From Bacteroidota bacterium (GTDB lineage: Bacteria > Bacteroidota > Bacteroidia > Flavobacteriales_D > Crocinitomicaceae), in NCBI GenBank assembly GCA_016866255.1, contig VGMY01000005.1:62001-126000 (forward strand): 64,000 nucleotides of DNA. Direction: 5' to 3'. Made by a program: the position numbers and the translations under genes. This document shows, piece by piece, positions 49,217 to 58,964 of this stretch. The notes beneath the pieces are model-generated. The model was not told where the DNA came from and made no database searches. It saw only the letters and a list, made by a program, of their open reading frames with translations. Every line of letters starts with the position of its first letter. Position 1 is the first letter of the stretch.

Positions 49217-51676
49217 TTAAAATAATACATCGGTTTCATCCGCTGCTTCAGGGTTTGGGGCATCAGAACAGTCGTAAGCTTTAGGATCGTAGTTAGGAGG
49301 CTCGTCAAAATCTCGGGTTGACAGAGAAAGTATGGGGTCTTTGTAAGCTTGCTGCATGTAATATCCATAAATAGGCAGGGCCATGCGCGCTCCTTGTCCA
49401 AAAGCCATCGATTTAAATCTTACTGTTCGGTCTTCTGCGCCCACCCATACCCCGGTTACCAGATCTGGAGTAATTCCAACGAACCATCCATCGGAATTAT
49501 TTTGGGTTGTTCCTGTTTTACCAGCGGTTGGAGGAATGGGCCCGTATTTACCGCTTCGTAAGCTGCCTCCGGTTCCTTGGTTTATTACCCCCTTCATCAT
49601 TTTTAATATTTCATAGGCTACGGTAGCATTTAGTGCTTCGTCGGTGTATGGTGTACTTTCGTAAATGATTTTTCCGTTGCGATCCTCAATTCGCTCTATG
49701 GTGGTGGGACGATTGTATTCACCGTTATTGGCAAAAATACATTGTGCACCAACCAACTTAATGAGCGAAAGATCCATGCTTCCTAAACACATAGAGGGAA
49801 CTACATCATTGGGATTGAGGGTTATCTCAACTTTGCGCAATAGTTTTTCAATTTCAAAAGGACCGCCGGATTTATTGGCAGAATTGAATTTGCCCATTCG
49901 CGCCATAACCGCCACAGTGGTTGGATTTGACGAAAGGGCAATTCCCATTTTAACGTTTCGTGCCACTTCTCCTCTTGGACAATATCTGCCCACCACGTTG
50001 TTGTTATTATCCACTAAGTCAACGCAATATTCGCCTGGACTGAAGGTAGTACATGGGTTTACGACGTTAAGCGAAAGAGCAGCGGCGTAAACAAAGGGTT
50101 TGATGGTTGATCCAACTTGACGGGTGCCCTGACGAACATGATCGTAGGAAAAGTGTTTGAAATTCACCCCTCCAACCCATGCTCGAACGAATCCCGTCTG
50201 AGGCTCGATGCTAACGAGCCCCGCGTGTAAAAAGGCTTTGTAGTACCGAATCGAATCGTTTGGACTCATCACCGTATCAATTTCACCTTTCCACGAAAAA
50301 ACACGCATTTGAGTCGGAGTATCAAAGGATGCAACAGCCTCTTGTTCGCTCATTCCTGCATTTATGAGCGTCTTATACCGGCCTGAATTTTTTCGCGCAC
50401 TATTCATGAGTGTTTGTACAACTTCGCTGGAAATTTGATTGGAAAAAGGATAGTTTTTAAGCCCTCGGTTGTTGTTGTTAAATGCCGGCTGTAAGTATTC
50501 TTTAATGTGTTTTTCAACGGCTAATTCAGCGGCTTTTTGAAGGCGCGTATTGAGGGTGGTATATATTTTTAAGCCATCCCGATAAATGTCATAGGCTTGA
50601 CCGTCTTCTCGAACGTATTTCAGGGTACCGTCCTCTTTTTTCTTTAACAAGATATCCGTGATTTCTTGTCGTAAAACTTCTCGAAAGTACGGGGCCATAC
50701 CTTCTTTATGATCGACGGATTGGTAATTGATGGTCACCGGAACTTTTATTAGGTGATCGTATTCTTCACGGGTTAATTTGTACGACAAAGAGGCGTTTCC
50801 TTTTTCGCTATTTCTCAACCATTGATACAATACTTGATTTCGACGATTCACGGATCTTAAAGAGTCTTTGGTTTTTGCCTCTTGCATGTCTACATAGCGC
50901 ACGTTTTCTGGGGCAATCCCTAGACGGCGGCTTATGAGTTTGCGGTAATTTTTAATTTGATAGGTGTAGGGATTGTACAACGCGGGGTTTTTACACATCC
51001 CCACAAGCATGGCGGCCTCCTCTTTTTTCAAATGTTTAGGGCGCTTATTAAAATATACTTTAGCAGCATTTTCGATGCCCACAGCATTGTAAAGAAAATC
51101 GAATTGATTGAGGTACATGGTTATAATTTCTTCTTTGGTATACCTCGATTCGAGACGTGTTGCAATGATATTCTCTCGTGCTTTTTCGTTGAGTCGTCTA
51201 AATTTACCTATCAGTCCTCCTCGCTGCGATAAAAGGGTTTCACCGTTAGCCCTCGCAATTTCTTCCCGCTGTCGCTGTTGCAGCGTGAATAATAACTTGG
51301 CTAATTGTTGGGAGATAGTAGAAGCACCGCCCGCTCTTCCCAAAGAACCGAAAGATCGGACAATCGACTTAAAATCTACGCCAGAATGTTCTTTAAAGCG
51401 TTCGTCTTCTGTGGAAATCAGGGCATCGAAAACGAAGGGGGAAATGTTTTTAAATTCTGCGCTGGTGCGATTAACCATCCAATAGCGCCCCAGGGTATCT
51501 CCCTCCTCTCCGAGGATTAAGGATGCCTGTAATTCCGGAGGGTTGTCCAACATTGAAATGGGAGGTAAATCGTCTTCCGATTGCAACACTAATAATCCTA
51601 GAACAAACATGAAGGGGAATAACGAAACGACCCAAAAAATGCGCGTATACCTTTTTCGGAGGCTTTCAGTGAGCAT
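49217..51676 (-). CDS. Bifunctional penicillin-binding protein 1A (GT51 glycosyltransferase and transpeptidase)
   Basis: 819 residues: short cytoplasmic N-terminus, one membrane span (about 12-32), a GT51 glycosyltransferase domain (EDERFKEHSGVD near residue 92, GASTISQQLAK, RLESRYTKEEIITMYLNQ) and a transpeptidase domain with Ser-x-x-Lys STIKPF near 540, SSNPT and KTGTTQNN near 725. It polymerises and cross-links peptidoglycan strands. Upstream on the same strand are rodA, mrdA and mreBCD, so synthetic and elongasome genes are grouped. A TATTTTTG -7 box at 51694-51701 may give it its own promoter inside the end of rodA. Confidence 0.95.
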   Translation of the reverse strand: MLTESLRKRYTRIFWVVSLFPFMFVLGLLVLQSEDDLPPISMLDNPPELQASLILGEEGDTLGRYWMVNRTSAEFKNISPFVFDALISTEDERFKEHSGVDFKSIVRSFGSLGRAGGASTISQQLAKLLFTLQQRQREEIARANGETLLSQRGGLIGKFRRLNEKARENIIATRLESRYTKEEIITMYLNQFDFLYNAVGIENAAKVYFNKRPKHLKKEEAAMLVGMCKNPALYNPYTYQIKNYRKLISRRLGIAPENVRYVDMQEAKTKDSLRSVNRRNQVLYQWLRNSEKGNASLSYKLTREEYDHLIKVPVTINYQSVDHKEGMAPYFREVLRQEITDILLKKKEDGTLKYVREDGQAYDIYRDGLKIYTTLNTRLQKAAELAVEKHIKEYLQPAFNNNNRGLKNYPFSNQISSEVVQTLMNSARKNSGRYKTLINAGMSEQEAVASFDTPTQMRVFSWKGEIDTVMSPNDSIRYYKAFLHAGLVSIEPQTGFVRAWVGGVNFKHFSYDHVRQGTRQVGSTIKPFVYAAALSLNVVNPCTTFSPGEYCVDLVDNNNNVVGRYCPRGEVARNVKMGIALSSNPTTVAVMARMGKFNSANKSGGPFEIEKLLRKVEITLNPNDVVPSMCLGSMDLSLIKLVGAQCIFANNGEYNRPTTIERIEDRNGKIIYESTPYTDEALNATVAYEILKMMKGVINQGTGGSLRSGKYGPIPPTAGKTGTTQNNSDGWFVGITPDLVTGVWVGAEDRTVRFKSMAFGQGARMALPIYGYYMQQAYKDPILSLSTRDFDEPPNYDPKAYDCSDAPNPEAADETDVLF

Positions 51677-51693
51677 AATGCAATGATTTAGTT

Positions 51694-51701
51694 CAAAAAT
51701 A
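51694..51701 (-). promoter_or_regulatory. -7 promoter box for pbp1A
   Basis: TATTTTTG on the minus strand, a full match to TAnnTTTG, 17 bases before the ATG at 51676 in the short rodA-pbp1A spacer. No -33 TTTG. Confidence 0.42.
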
Positions 51702-51705
51702 CAAT

Positions 51706-53097
51706 TTATCTAAGAACATCCTTGCGTTGACTGTCGAGTTTTAGGAGAATAAACACCATGGTTGTAAAAGACAGAATGGAGGATCCGCCGTAACTCATCA
51801 ACGGCAATGGAATGCCAATTACTGGCGCAAGACCAATGTTCATTCCCAAATTAATGGCAACGTGGTAAAAGAAAATCATTCCTACGCAATAGGCATAAAT
51901 CCTAAAAAAAACGGATCGCTGCCTTTCGGCAATATAAAAGATACGCAGGATGATGAACATATAAAGGCAAAGCAATAAAAACGTTCCTATAAAACCCCAC
52001 TCCTCTGAAAACGGGCAAAATATAAAATCGGTTTCACTTTCAGGAACATGGTTGGATCTCACGCTTGAAACAGACGCCTGCAAAAAGCCTTTGCCGTAAA
52101 GTCCTCCTGAACCAACGGCAGCCATTGCGCGATTTCTGTTGTAGTCAGCACCATTTGGATCTTCTTTCAGTCCTAATACGAGTTCAATCCTATTTTTTTG
52201 ATGTTCCTTGGCAAGATTATTAAAAATAAAAGAGATGCTGTTGACTAAAATAATGGCAAAAACATAAGTGCTTAAAAGCACAAAAAGGTTGTTTTTTCGA
52301 TATCTCGTATAACCTAAGCGATAAATTAAAACAAAGAAAATTACGGCGAGAATCGTTATGATACTGCACAACAACTGCCCTCCGGATAAAGAACCTCCTA
52401 AAAACGGATAGGTGGAACCGGATAAATAGAGGCTTAACAAACTAATTATCAATACAAAGAAGAGAAAAGGAATAAAATGGGCGCCTAGCCATGTCGTTTT
52501 AAAACGAACGACCCGAAAACTATTTATAAAGTTTAAGAAGAGGGGATCAAAAGACACCCCCTCCCGATAAAATACAAATAAGAAGGAGCTGAAAACCAAC
52601 AAGGTTCCCGCATCAGGTTGTAGCGCAACGAGAACACTGGGAATAAAGACGATGATGAGCAGACTGAAAATTGTTCGGGCATTTTGCAGTTTAAGATTTA
52701 TTTGATCTATTGTTTTAGCAAGGAATAAAGCGGTGGAAATTTTGGCGAATTCTGCCGGTTGAACGCCCAACCCTCCAATTCCCAACCAAGCTCTTGCCCC
52801 ATTTATGGGGGGCATGAACAGGACAACGATAAGCAAAAGGAGAGATATAAGATAAATAATTTCAGCAAACTTTCGGTAGATGTCCGCGTCAATTAACAGC
52901 AATAATAAACCGATAAACAAGGAAGCGCTGATCCAAATTAATTGTTTACCATATTTTTCACCAAAGGAGAAAATTGATGGGGAATTAGGGTTATAAGTGA
53001 CCGAGTAAACAGTGGCCATTCCAATAACAATGAGCAACAATACAGCAACTAATAAGGGGATATCGAGGTTGGCAAAAAGTCGTTCTTTTGTTCGCAT
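51706..53097 (-). CDS. rodA: Rod shape-determining protein RodA (SEDS glycosyltransferase)
   Basis: 463 residues from the ATG at 53097, whose first base is shared with the mrdA stop (TAATG). The ORF track adds 37 codons inside mrdA, which I reject. About ten membrane spans; GIGGLGVQPAEFAKISTALFLA, LQPDAGTLLVF, and EWGFIGTFLLL with GIPLPLMSYGGSSIL near the C-terminus are SEDS signatures, including the conserved aspartate. It polymerises glycan strands during elongation together with the class B PBP MrdA. The central loop is longer than in E. coli RodA. Confidence 0.95.
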   Translation of the reverse strand: MRTKERLFANLDIPLLVAVLLLIVIGMATVYSVTYNPNSPSIFSFGEKYGKQLIWISASLFIGLLLLLIDADIYRKFAEIIYLISLLLLIVVLFMPPINGARAWLGIGGLGVQPAEFAKISTALFLAKTIDQINLKLQNARTIFSLLIIVFIPSVLVALQPDAGTLLVFSSFLFVFYREGVSFDPLFLNFINSFRVVRFKTTWLGAHFIPFLFFVLIISLLSLYLSGSTYPFLGGSLSGGQLLCSIITILAVIFFVLIYRLGYTRYRKNNLFVLLSTYVFAIILVNSISFIFNNLAKEHQKNRIELVLGLKEDPNGADYNRNRAMAAVGSGGLYGKGFLQASVSSVRSNHVPESETDFIFCPFSEEWGFIGTFLLLCLYMFIILRIFYIAERQRSVFFRIYAYCVGMIFFYHVAINLGMNIGLAPVIGIPLPLMSYGGSSILSFTTMVFILLKLDSQRKDVLR

Positions 53098-54968
53098 TAA
53101 TGGGTTCCAACTAATGAGGTGTTCTTGATATAGTCTTCTGTTTCCAGATTTGAAATCGACTTTTTTAGGTATTTTTCCAGCATTAAGCCAGCGATTGGAG
53201 CGGCCCACACCCCTCCTGCGCCAGCATTTTCAACGAATACCGCTAAGGCAATTTTTGGATCATCTTTCGGGGCAAAAGCAATAAATACGGAGTGGTTTTT
53301 TTTATTCTTGCCATTTTGAACGGTCCCTGTTTTTCCGCAAACAATGAACGCATCATTTCTTGCCTGCTTCCCCGTTCCTCCTGCCTCATATACAACCTTT
53401 CGCATGCCTTCAATAACCACTTCAAAATGTTCTTGGTTAACCGATACCTTATGTTTTTTAAGGTATTCCTTTCGGGGTCCGGATTTGCCTACCGATTTTA
53501 CAAAATGAGGGGTAATAAACCACCCTCTGTTTGCAATCATGGCCGCAATGTTGGCCATTTGAAGGGGGGTTAATTTTATTTCCCCCTGACCAATAGCTAT
53601 GGAACAAATGGTGGCAAAAGCCCAATTTCCTTTACCTAAATAGCGGTTATAGTAGTTGGAATTAGGAATTAAGCCTCCTCGCTGAGCAGAAAAATCGACA
53701 TCAACATTGAGTTTTTTACCAAGACCAAAAGACGACATATAACTATGCCAAGTATCTAAACCGATAGCGGCATCTTGCGCGTTGTTTTCCGTTTTATTGG
53801 GTTGTATTACCTTTCGAACCGCTGCATAGAAATAAGGATTGCACGAGTATTGAATGGCTTTTGGTACTGAAGTTGCAGTAGGATGATCGTGACAACCTAC
53901 GACCGATTTATTACAAGAGAAAGAACTGTTGGGGCGGATTTTTCCTTCTTGTAAGCAAATCAACGATTGCAACAATTTAAAAATTGAACCCGGAGGGTAT
54001 TCTGCCTGGAGAGGACGGGCAAAAAGTGGAAGATGTAGGTTATTATTTAAAGTAGGGTAGTTTTTACGGATGTTTTTCCTCCCAGAAAGCAGGTTTGGAT
54101 CATAACTGGGCGCTGAAACCATGGTCAGAATTTCCCCGCTTTTAGGTTCAATGGCAACGATACATCCTTTTTTGTTTTTCATTAAGGATTCTCCGTATGC
54201 CTGAAGCTCTATATCTAATCCCAACTTTAAGTAGGGAGAGGGCTTGGCTAGGGTATCATATTTTTTATTTGCATACGGTTTGATTTCGTGGGCTGTGGCA
54301 TCGGTAACAACAAATTTTACGCCCTTGGTTCCGCGGAGTACGTCCTCGTAAGAGCGCTCGATTCCGGACCGACCAATGTTCATTCCCGGCCTGTAAAAAG
54401 CATCTCTTTCGACCTCATCTCGGGTTACCTCGCTCATATATCCGAAAATATTTGCGGCATTCGGATAGGGATAAAACCGCGTTCCTACAGGTTCCTCATA
54501 GATTCCGCCGTTATAATCTCCCAAATGCGGTGCGATTTGTGTAATTTCTTCAAGGGATAAATCTTTAATGAAGGGATAAGGGCGATCTTTTCTGAAATTA
54601 GATTCCCGTTTTCCTGAGGCGGGATTTAAGTAATAGCCTTCATTTTCTTTAATTTCCATTAGCCGTCGAGCCACCTCGGATTCATTCCAACCAATAAGTT
54701 TGGCGAACGATAAGGTATCAAAATCGTGCAATTTGGATTCTACCACCATTAAGTTATACGAGATTTGATTGATCACAATTTTTTTCCAATTGCGGTCATA
54801 TATTGTTCCCCTTGGAGGGACAATTTCGCGTCGTTTTTCGGCAATTTGAGCGGCTCTTCTTGTCCATGAATCGTCAATTAATTGCATGTAAGCGATACGG
54901 GAAGTAAATAAAATAGCGGTAAAAAGCACAAGACCGAGGAGCAAGTATTTTCTGTTTTCTAAACTCAT
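53097..54968 (-). CDS. mrdA: Penicillin-binding protein 2 (transpeptidase of the elongasome)
   Basis: 623 residues with an N-terminal membrane anchor (about 8-26), a dimerisation domain (VPPRGTIYDRNWKKIVINQ) and a transpeptidase domain. The catalytic serine is in PPGSIFKLLQ, SxN is SCNPYFYA and KTG is CGKTGTVQNGKN. Class B PBP that cross-links new glycan made by RodA. It overlaps mreD by 4 bases upstream and shares one base with rodA downstream, so translation of the three is coupled. Confidence 0.95.
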   Translation of the reverse strand: MSLENRKYLLLGLVLFTAILFTSRIAYMQLIDDSWTRRAAQIAEKRREIVPPRGTIYDRNWKKIVINQISYNLMVVESKLHDFDTLSFAKLIGWNESEVARRLMEIKENEGYYLNPASGKRESNFRKDRPYPFIKDLSLEEITQIAPHLGDYNGGIYEEPVGTRFYPYPNAANIFGYMSEVTRDEVERDAFYRPGMNIGRSGIERSYEDVLRGTKGVKFVVTDATAHEIKPYANKKYDTLAKPSPYLKLGLDIELQAYGESLMKNKKGCIVAIEPKSGEILTMVSAPSYDPNLLSGRKNIRKNYPTLNNNLHLPLFARPLQAEYPPGSIFKLLQSLICLQEGKIRPNSSFSCNKSVVGCHDHPTATSVPKAIQYSCNPYFYAAVRKVIQPNKTENNAQDAAIGLDTWHSYMSSFGLGKKLNVDVDFSAQRGGLIPNSNYYNRYLGKGNWAFATICSIAIGQGEIKLTPLQMANIAAMIANRGWFITPHFVKSVGKSGPRKEYLKKHKVSVNQEHFEVVIEGMRKVVYEAGGTGKQARNDAFIVCGKTGTVQNGKNKKNHSVFIAFAPKDDPKIALAVFVENAGAGGVWAAPIAGLMLEKYLKKSISNLETEDYIKNTSLVGTH

Positions 54969-55477
54969 GAAAGGCTTTGCTTGGGGAAGAAAAGTTGCAC
55001 GATTAATGCTATGATAAAACTAAAAAATAAACTAAAAAGGCCATTCCTTAAAATTAAAAACCATTCGCTTAACCGAAAAATTTCTATGAAAAAAAACCAA
55101 AAGATGTAGATAAAAAGCAGTGCCCCATAACTGAAAATAAACCACGTCCAACCCATATCGAACAGAATGGGGGTTTTTAATATATCGTATCCTTCTTTGG
55201 GGGTGAAAGTACGGAATATCAGGGGGCGGAGGTAAGCGAAAAGAACTAAAGAAGAAGCATTCAGTCCATAACTGTTCATAAGGCTATCCGCAAGAAGCCC
55301 CAAGATAAAACCAAGGGCCATAAGCGTAAAAACATTGGTTTGAAAGGGCAAGAGCATAATAAACAAAGGCAAAAGAAAGAGTTGTATACCAAAGCCGAGA
55401 TCTACTTTTCGAGCAAGAAAAACTTGAAGAAATAAAAAAATACAGAATAAAAAGACATATCGGATATATGTTTTCAT
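54965..55477 (-). CDS. mreD: Rod shape-determining membrane protein MreD
   Basis: 170 residues with five membrane spans, small and hydrophobic as expected for MreD. Sequence similarity in this family is weak; SLMNSYGLNASSLVLFAYLRP is the best-kept part. Identity is supported by position between mreC (3 bases upstream) and mrdA (4-base overlap). It links MreC to the rest of the elongasome in the inner membrane. Confidence 0.88.
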   Translation of the reverse strand: MKTYIRYVFLFCIFLFLQVFLARKVDLGFGIQLFLLPLFIMLLPFQTNVFTLMALGFILGLLADSLMNSYGLNASSLVLFAYLRPLIFRTFTPKEGYDILKTPILFDMGWTWFIFSYGALLFIYIFWFFFIEIFRLSEWFLILRNGLFSLFFSFIIALIVQLFFPKQSLS

Positions 55478-55480
55478 GGG

Positions 55481-56320
55481 CTATTCTAAGTTATCTTTTG
55501 GCACAGACTGTTGTAATTGCTCAAGTTCATCTATTATCAGAGAATTAACGATATATACGCAGTGAACGTTTTTTAAGTCTTCCTTGAAAAGAAGTCGGAT
55601 GTCCCATAGGGATTGATTTTCAATTCTTTCTTTAGCTTGAACTTTTCCAAGAAGCAATCCTTTGGGAAAAATCCCTGTGGATCCCTGGGTTCTGACTTCG
55701 CTCCATTTAGGGATATTAACATCCGTAGAAACACCGGTTATGCTTCCGATCCTTGGATTCATACCATTCCATTTTAAAATGCCCCGGATTTCTTTTTTAC
55801 CAATTATTACATCAATGTTGATGTCGGATGTAAGTACCGATTTAATTAAACTATAATTTTCGCCCACTTTAAAAACTACCCCGACAATTCCGTTATCCGA
55901 AATGACACCCATTCCCTTTTTTATACCATGAATATTACCCGCATTAATGGTGAAATAGTTATTTCTTCGATCGACAGGCGCACTAATTACTTTTGCAGGA
56001 ATAAAACGAAAACTTTGTTGATACAGCGTGTCATTTTTTTCTATTGTTGGCCGCTGAAGTTGATAATAATTATCGAAACTTACGCCCCTAAGTTGTGCAT
56101 TTTCTTGCTGCAGCGCTTCGTTGATTGCTGAAAGTTGGAAGTAATTGTAGAGATCATTTTCCCAGGAAAGAAATTGGCCGGTGATTTTTGCCGCACCCGT
56201 AAAAAAAACACTTCTGGGGTAGGTGACAAATTGGAAATAAAGCAGAAAGCTGAGGGTTTGTAGTACAAGAAAACCTAAAAAAACACGAAAACGAATTAAA
56301 AAAGCAAACAGGTTCTGCAT
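55481..56320 (-). CDS. mreC: Cell shape-determining protein MreC
   Basis: 279 residues: one membrane span (about 10-30), a coiled-coil region (YNYFQLSAINEALQQENAQLRG), and a periplasmic beta domain (NNYFTINAGNIHGIKKGMGVISDNGIVGVVFKVG). MreC dimers are thought to activate PBP2. Length fits the Bacteroidota homologues. It lies 35 bases after mreB. Confidence 0.93.
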   Translation of the reverse strand: MQNLFAFLIRFRVFLGFLVLQTLSFLLYFQFVTYPRSVFFTGAAKITGQFLSWENDLYNYFQLSAINEALQQENAQLRGVSFDNYYQLQRPTIEKNDTLYQQSFRFIPAKVISAPVDRRNNYFTINAGNIHGIKKGMGVISDNGIVGVVFKVGENYSLIKSVLTSDINIDVIIGKKEIRGILKWNGMNPRIGSITGVSTDVNIPKWSEVRTQGSTGIFPKGLLLGKVQAKERIENQSLWDIRLLFKEDLKNVHCVYIVNSLIIDELEQLQQSVPKDNLE

Positions 56321-56355
56321 TTTGCAAAATTAAAAAAGGAGAAGATAATATAGCA

Positions 56356-57381
56356 CTAATCCTTGATTAGGAATTGATATCGACCAATATTTTTCAAGGC
56401 GATACTGGTTCCTAGGGCAACGGCGCGCAAAGGGTTATCCGCAACGTGCACAGGTAGTTTTGTTTTTTCTTGAATTCTCAAGTTCAACCCCCTTAACATG
56501 GATCCCCCTCCGGCAAGATATATTCCCGTTTTGTAGATATCCGCGCTCAATTCGGGTGGCGTAGAAGCAAGAGCGCTGAGTATGGCTTCCTCAATTTTGG
56601 CAATGGTTTTGTCCAGCGCAACGGCAACCTCATCATGGGTAATAAGAATTTCTTTAGGAATTCCCGATAAGAGGTCTCTTCCACGTACGGCAAAGGGCGG
56701 TGGAGGGTCTTCAAGAACCGGAATAGCTGCGCCCGCTTCAATTTTGATCTGTTCCGCCGTGCGTTCCCCGATGAGAATGTTATGTTGTCTGCGCATGTAT
56801 TCCTCAATATCGTTCGTAAAGTCGTCTCCGGCGATTCGAATGCTTTTATCCGAGACAATGCCCCCAAGGGCAATTACGGCAATTTCTGAGGTTCCCCCTC
56901 CGATGTCAATAATCATGTTTCCGGTTGGCTCCTCGACATCGATACCGATGCCAATGGCCGCAGCCATTGGTTCATGAATGAGATAGACCTCTTTAGCTCC
57001 GGCATGTTCAGCTGAGTCGCGAACTGCCCTTTTTTCCACCTCGGTAATGCCTGAAGGTATGCAAATCACCATTCTTAGTGTCGGTTTAAACAAGGTGTTA
57101 CCGGAGTTGATCATCTTGATCATACCCCGTATCATTTGTTCGGCACTGTTGAAATCGGCAATAACACCGTCTTTTAACGGACGGATGGTCTCAATGAGTT
57201 TGTGCGTTTTACCATGCATCTGTTGGGCTTTCCTTCCGATAGCGACAATTTTACCGGATTGAATGTCTTTGGCAACAATAGAGGGCTCATCAACAACAAC
57301 TTTATCGTTCCAGATAATTAAGGTGTTAGCTGTCCCTAAATCAATAGCAATTTCTTGCGTTAAAAAACTAAATAAACCCAT
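56356..57381 (-). CDS. mreB: Rod shape-determining protein MreB (bacterial actin)
   Basis: 341 residues from the ATG at 57381 (MGLFSFLTQEIAIDLG). The ORF track starts six codons earlier. Phosphate 1 loop IDLGTANTLI, connect 1 MVICIPSGITEVEKRAVRDSAE, phosphate 2 MIIDIGGGTSEIAVIALGG and adenosine motif LAGGGSMLRGL are all present. MreB filaments guide lateral wall synthesis, so the organism is expected to be a rod. purH precedes it with a 59-base spacer. Confidence 0.97.
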   Translation of the reverse strand: MGLFSFLTQEIAIDLGTANTLIIWNDKVVVDEPSIVAKDIQSGKIVAIGRKAQQMHGKTHKLIETIRPLKDGVIADFNSAEQMIRGMIKMINSGNTLFKPTLRMVICIPSGITEVEKRAVRDSAEHAGAKEVYLIHEPMAAAIGIGIDVEEPTGNMIIDIGGGTSEIAVIALGGIVSDKSIRIAGDDFTNDIEEYMRRQHNILIGERTAEQIKIEAGAAIPVLEDPPPPFAVRGRDLLSGIPKEILITHDEVAVALDKTIAKIEEAILSALASTPPELSADIYKTGIYLAGGGSMLRGLNLRIQEKTKLPVHVADNPLRAVALGTSIALKNIGRYQFLIKD

Positions 57382-57440
57382 GGATAACGCTAGCGTCAAA
57401 AATTCTCTTCGAAGTTATGGAAAAAGATTGAAAAGAAAAA

Positions 57441-58946
57441 TTAATGTTTAAAATGGCGATAGCCCGTGAAAACCATAGATATCTTGAGGCGGTCACACGC
57501 TTCGATGGATAAATGATCCTTGATTGAGCCTCCCGGTTGAATAATGGCTTTTATTCCCTCTTTAGCCGCAATTTCTACACAATCGGGAAAGGGAAAAAAA
57601 GCGTCGCTGGCCATTACGGCACCGCTCAAATCAAATCCGAACTTTTTAGATTTTTCAACGGCTTGTTCGAGAGCATCCACGCGAGATGTTTGTCCTGTAC
57701 CACAAGCAAGTAATCGACCGTTTTTGACCAATGCAATCGCATTGGACTTCGTGTGTTTTACAACAGTGTTCGCCACGATTAAATCGGCTTGCTCTTGGGA
57801 ACTTGTGGGGCGTTGGCTTTTCAAGATTAAGGAGTCTTTCCCCACAATAACGCTGTCTGAATCCTGAATTAAGGTTCCGTTCAGAATCGACCGGATTTGC
57901 TGTTGAGGCCATTCCACGGGCTTTATTTTGAGCATGATACGATTTGGTTTTTCTTGAAGCAAGGCATAGGCCTCTGGGTGGAAATCGGGCGCCATTAGAA
58001 TTTCAAAGAACAGCGAGTTTAATGATTGAGCGCTTGGCATGTTGATGGGTCGATTGGCTATTAAAACCCCTCCAAAAGCGCTTACTGGGTCGGATTCAAG
58101 GGCCCAAGCATAAGCTTGTTCTAAGGTCTTTGCAAGCGCTAGCCCACAAGGATTGTTGTGTTTAATAATAGCAAAAAACGGGACCTCATCGGAAAAATCT
58201 TTCATCAATCGCCATGCGGCGTCGATGTCTAAAAGGTTATTATACGATAATTCTTTTCCGCTGAGTTGATCAAAAAGCAAATTTAGGTCTCCGTCAAAAG
58301 TTGCTTTTTGGTGAGGGTTTTCGCCATAGCGAAGGGTTGTAGAGTGCGGCGATTCTTTTTGAAAATAGTGTTGTATGGCTCGATCGTAGGCTTGTGTTCT
58401 TGCAAAGGCCTCCCCGGCCCACTGTTTTCGGTTTTCCCGTTCTGTGCTTCCGCACGAGGCGGAAAGTTGTTGGATTAAGGCGGGATATTGTTCGATAGAG
58501 GAAATTACGGCCACATCCGTGAAATTTTTTGCCGCTGCTCGAAGAAGCGACACCCCGCCAATATCTATTTTTTCTATGATATCCGTTTCGTCTTGGGTTG
58601 ATTTTACAGTTTCCTCAAAGGGGTAAAGGTCCACTATTACAAGATCAATATTGGGAATTTGGTGTTTTACTAAAGTCGATTGGTCTTCTTTTTCATCTTT
58701 TCTATTGAGTATTCCACCAAAAATTTTAGGATGCAGCGTCTTGACACGCCCCCCCAGTATTTCCGGAAATGCTGTAATTTCCTCTATTGGAGTTGCTGGA
58801 ATTCCGAGCTGACGGATAAACGTAAAGGTTCCACCCGTTGAATAAATGAGTATTTCCAGGCTGTGAAGCAATTTCACCAACGGAGCAAGACCGTCTTTAT
58901 GGTAAACCGATATTAAAGCCGATTTTATCCGGATGCAATTAGCCAT
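57441..58946 (-). CDS. purH: Bifunctional AICAR transformylase/IMP cyclohydrolase
   Basis: 501 residues catalysing the last two steps of IMP synthesis. The N-terminal MGS-like cyclohydrolase domain (ALISVYHKDGLAPL, STGGTF, ILGGRVKTLHPKIFGGIL) covers about 1-190. The C-terminal AICAR transformylase carries RYGENPHQKATF and the catalytic KHNNPCGLA (Lys-His pair), then SDAFFPFPDCVEIAAKEGIKAIIQPGGSIKD. Gene order purH-mreB-mreC-mreD is frequent in Bacteroidota. It follows nrdA by 18 bases. Confidence 0.97.
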   Translation of the reverse strand: MANCIRIKSALISVYHKDGLAPLVKLLHSLEILIYSTGGTFTFIRQLGIPATPIEEITAFPEILGGRVKTLHPKIFGGILNRKDEKEDQSTLVKHQIPNIDLVIVDLYPFEETVKSTQDETDIIEKIDIGGVSLLRAAAKNFTDVAVISSIEQYPALIQQLSASCGSTERENRKQWAGEAFARTQAYDRAIQHYFQKESPHSTTLRYGENPHQKATFDGDLNLLFDQLSGKELSYNNLLDIDAAWRLMKDFSDEVPFFAIIKHNNPCGLALAKTLEQAYAWALESDPVSAFGGVLIANRPINMPSAQSLNSLFFEILMAPDFHPEAYALLQEKPNRIMLKIKPVEWPQQQIRSILNGTLIQDSDSVIVGKDSLILKSQRPTSSQEQADLIVANTVVKHTKSNAIALVKNGRLLACGTGQTSRVDALEQAVEKSKKFGFDLSGAVMASDAFFPFPDCVEIAAKEGIKAIIQPGGSIKDHLSIEACDRLKISMVFTGYRHFKH

Positions 58947-58964
58947 GATTTCAGATTTCTGTAC

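Noticed and set aside
53098-53208. 37-codon N-terminal extension of rodA inside mrdA
   Set aside because: The ATG at 53097 gives a standard TAATG junction and a normal SEDS N-terminus.
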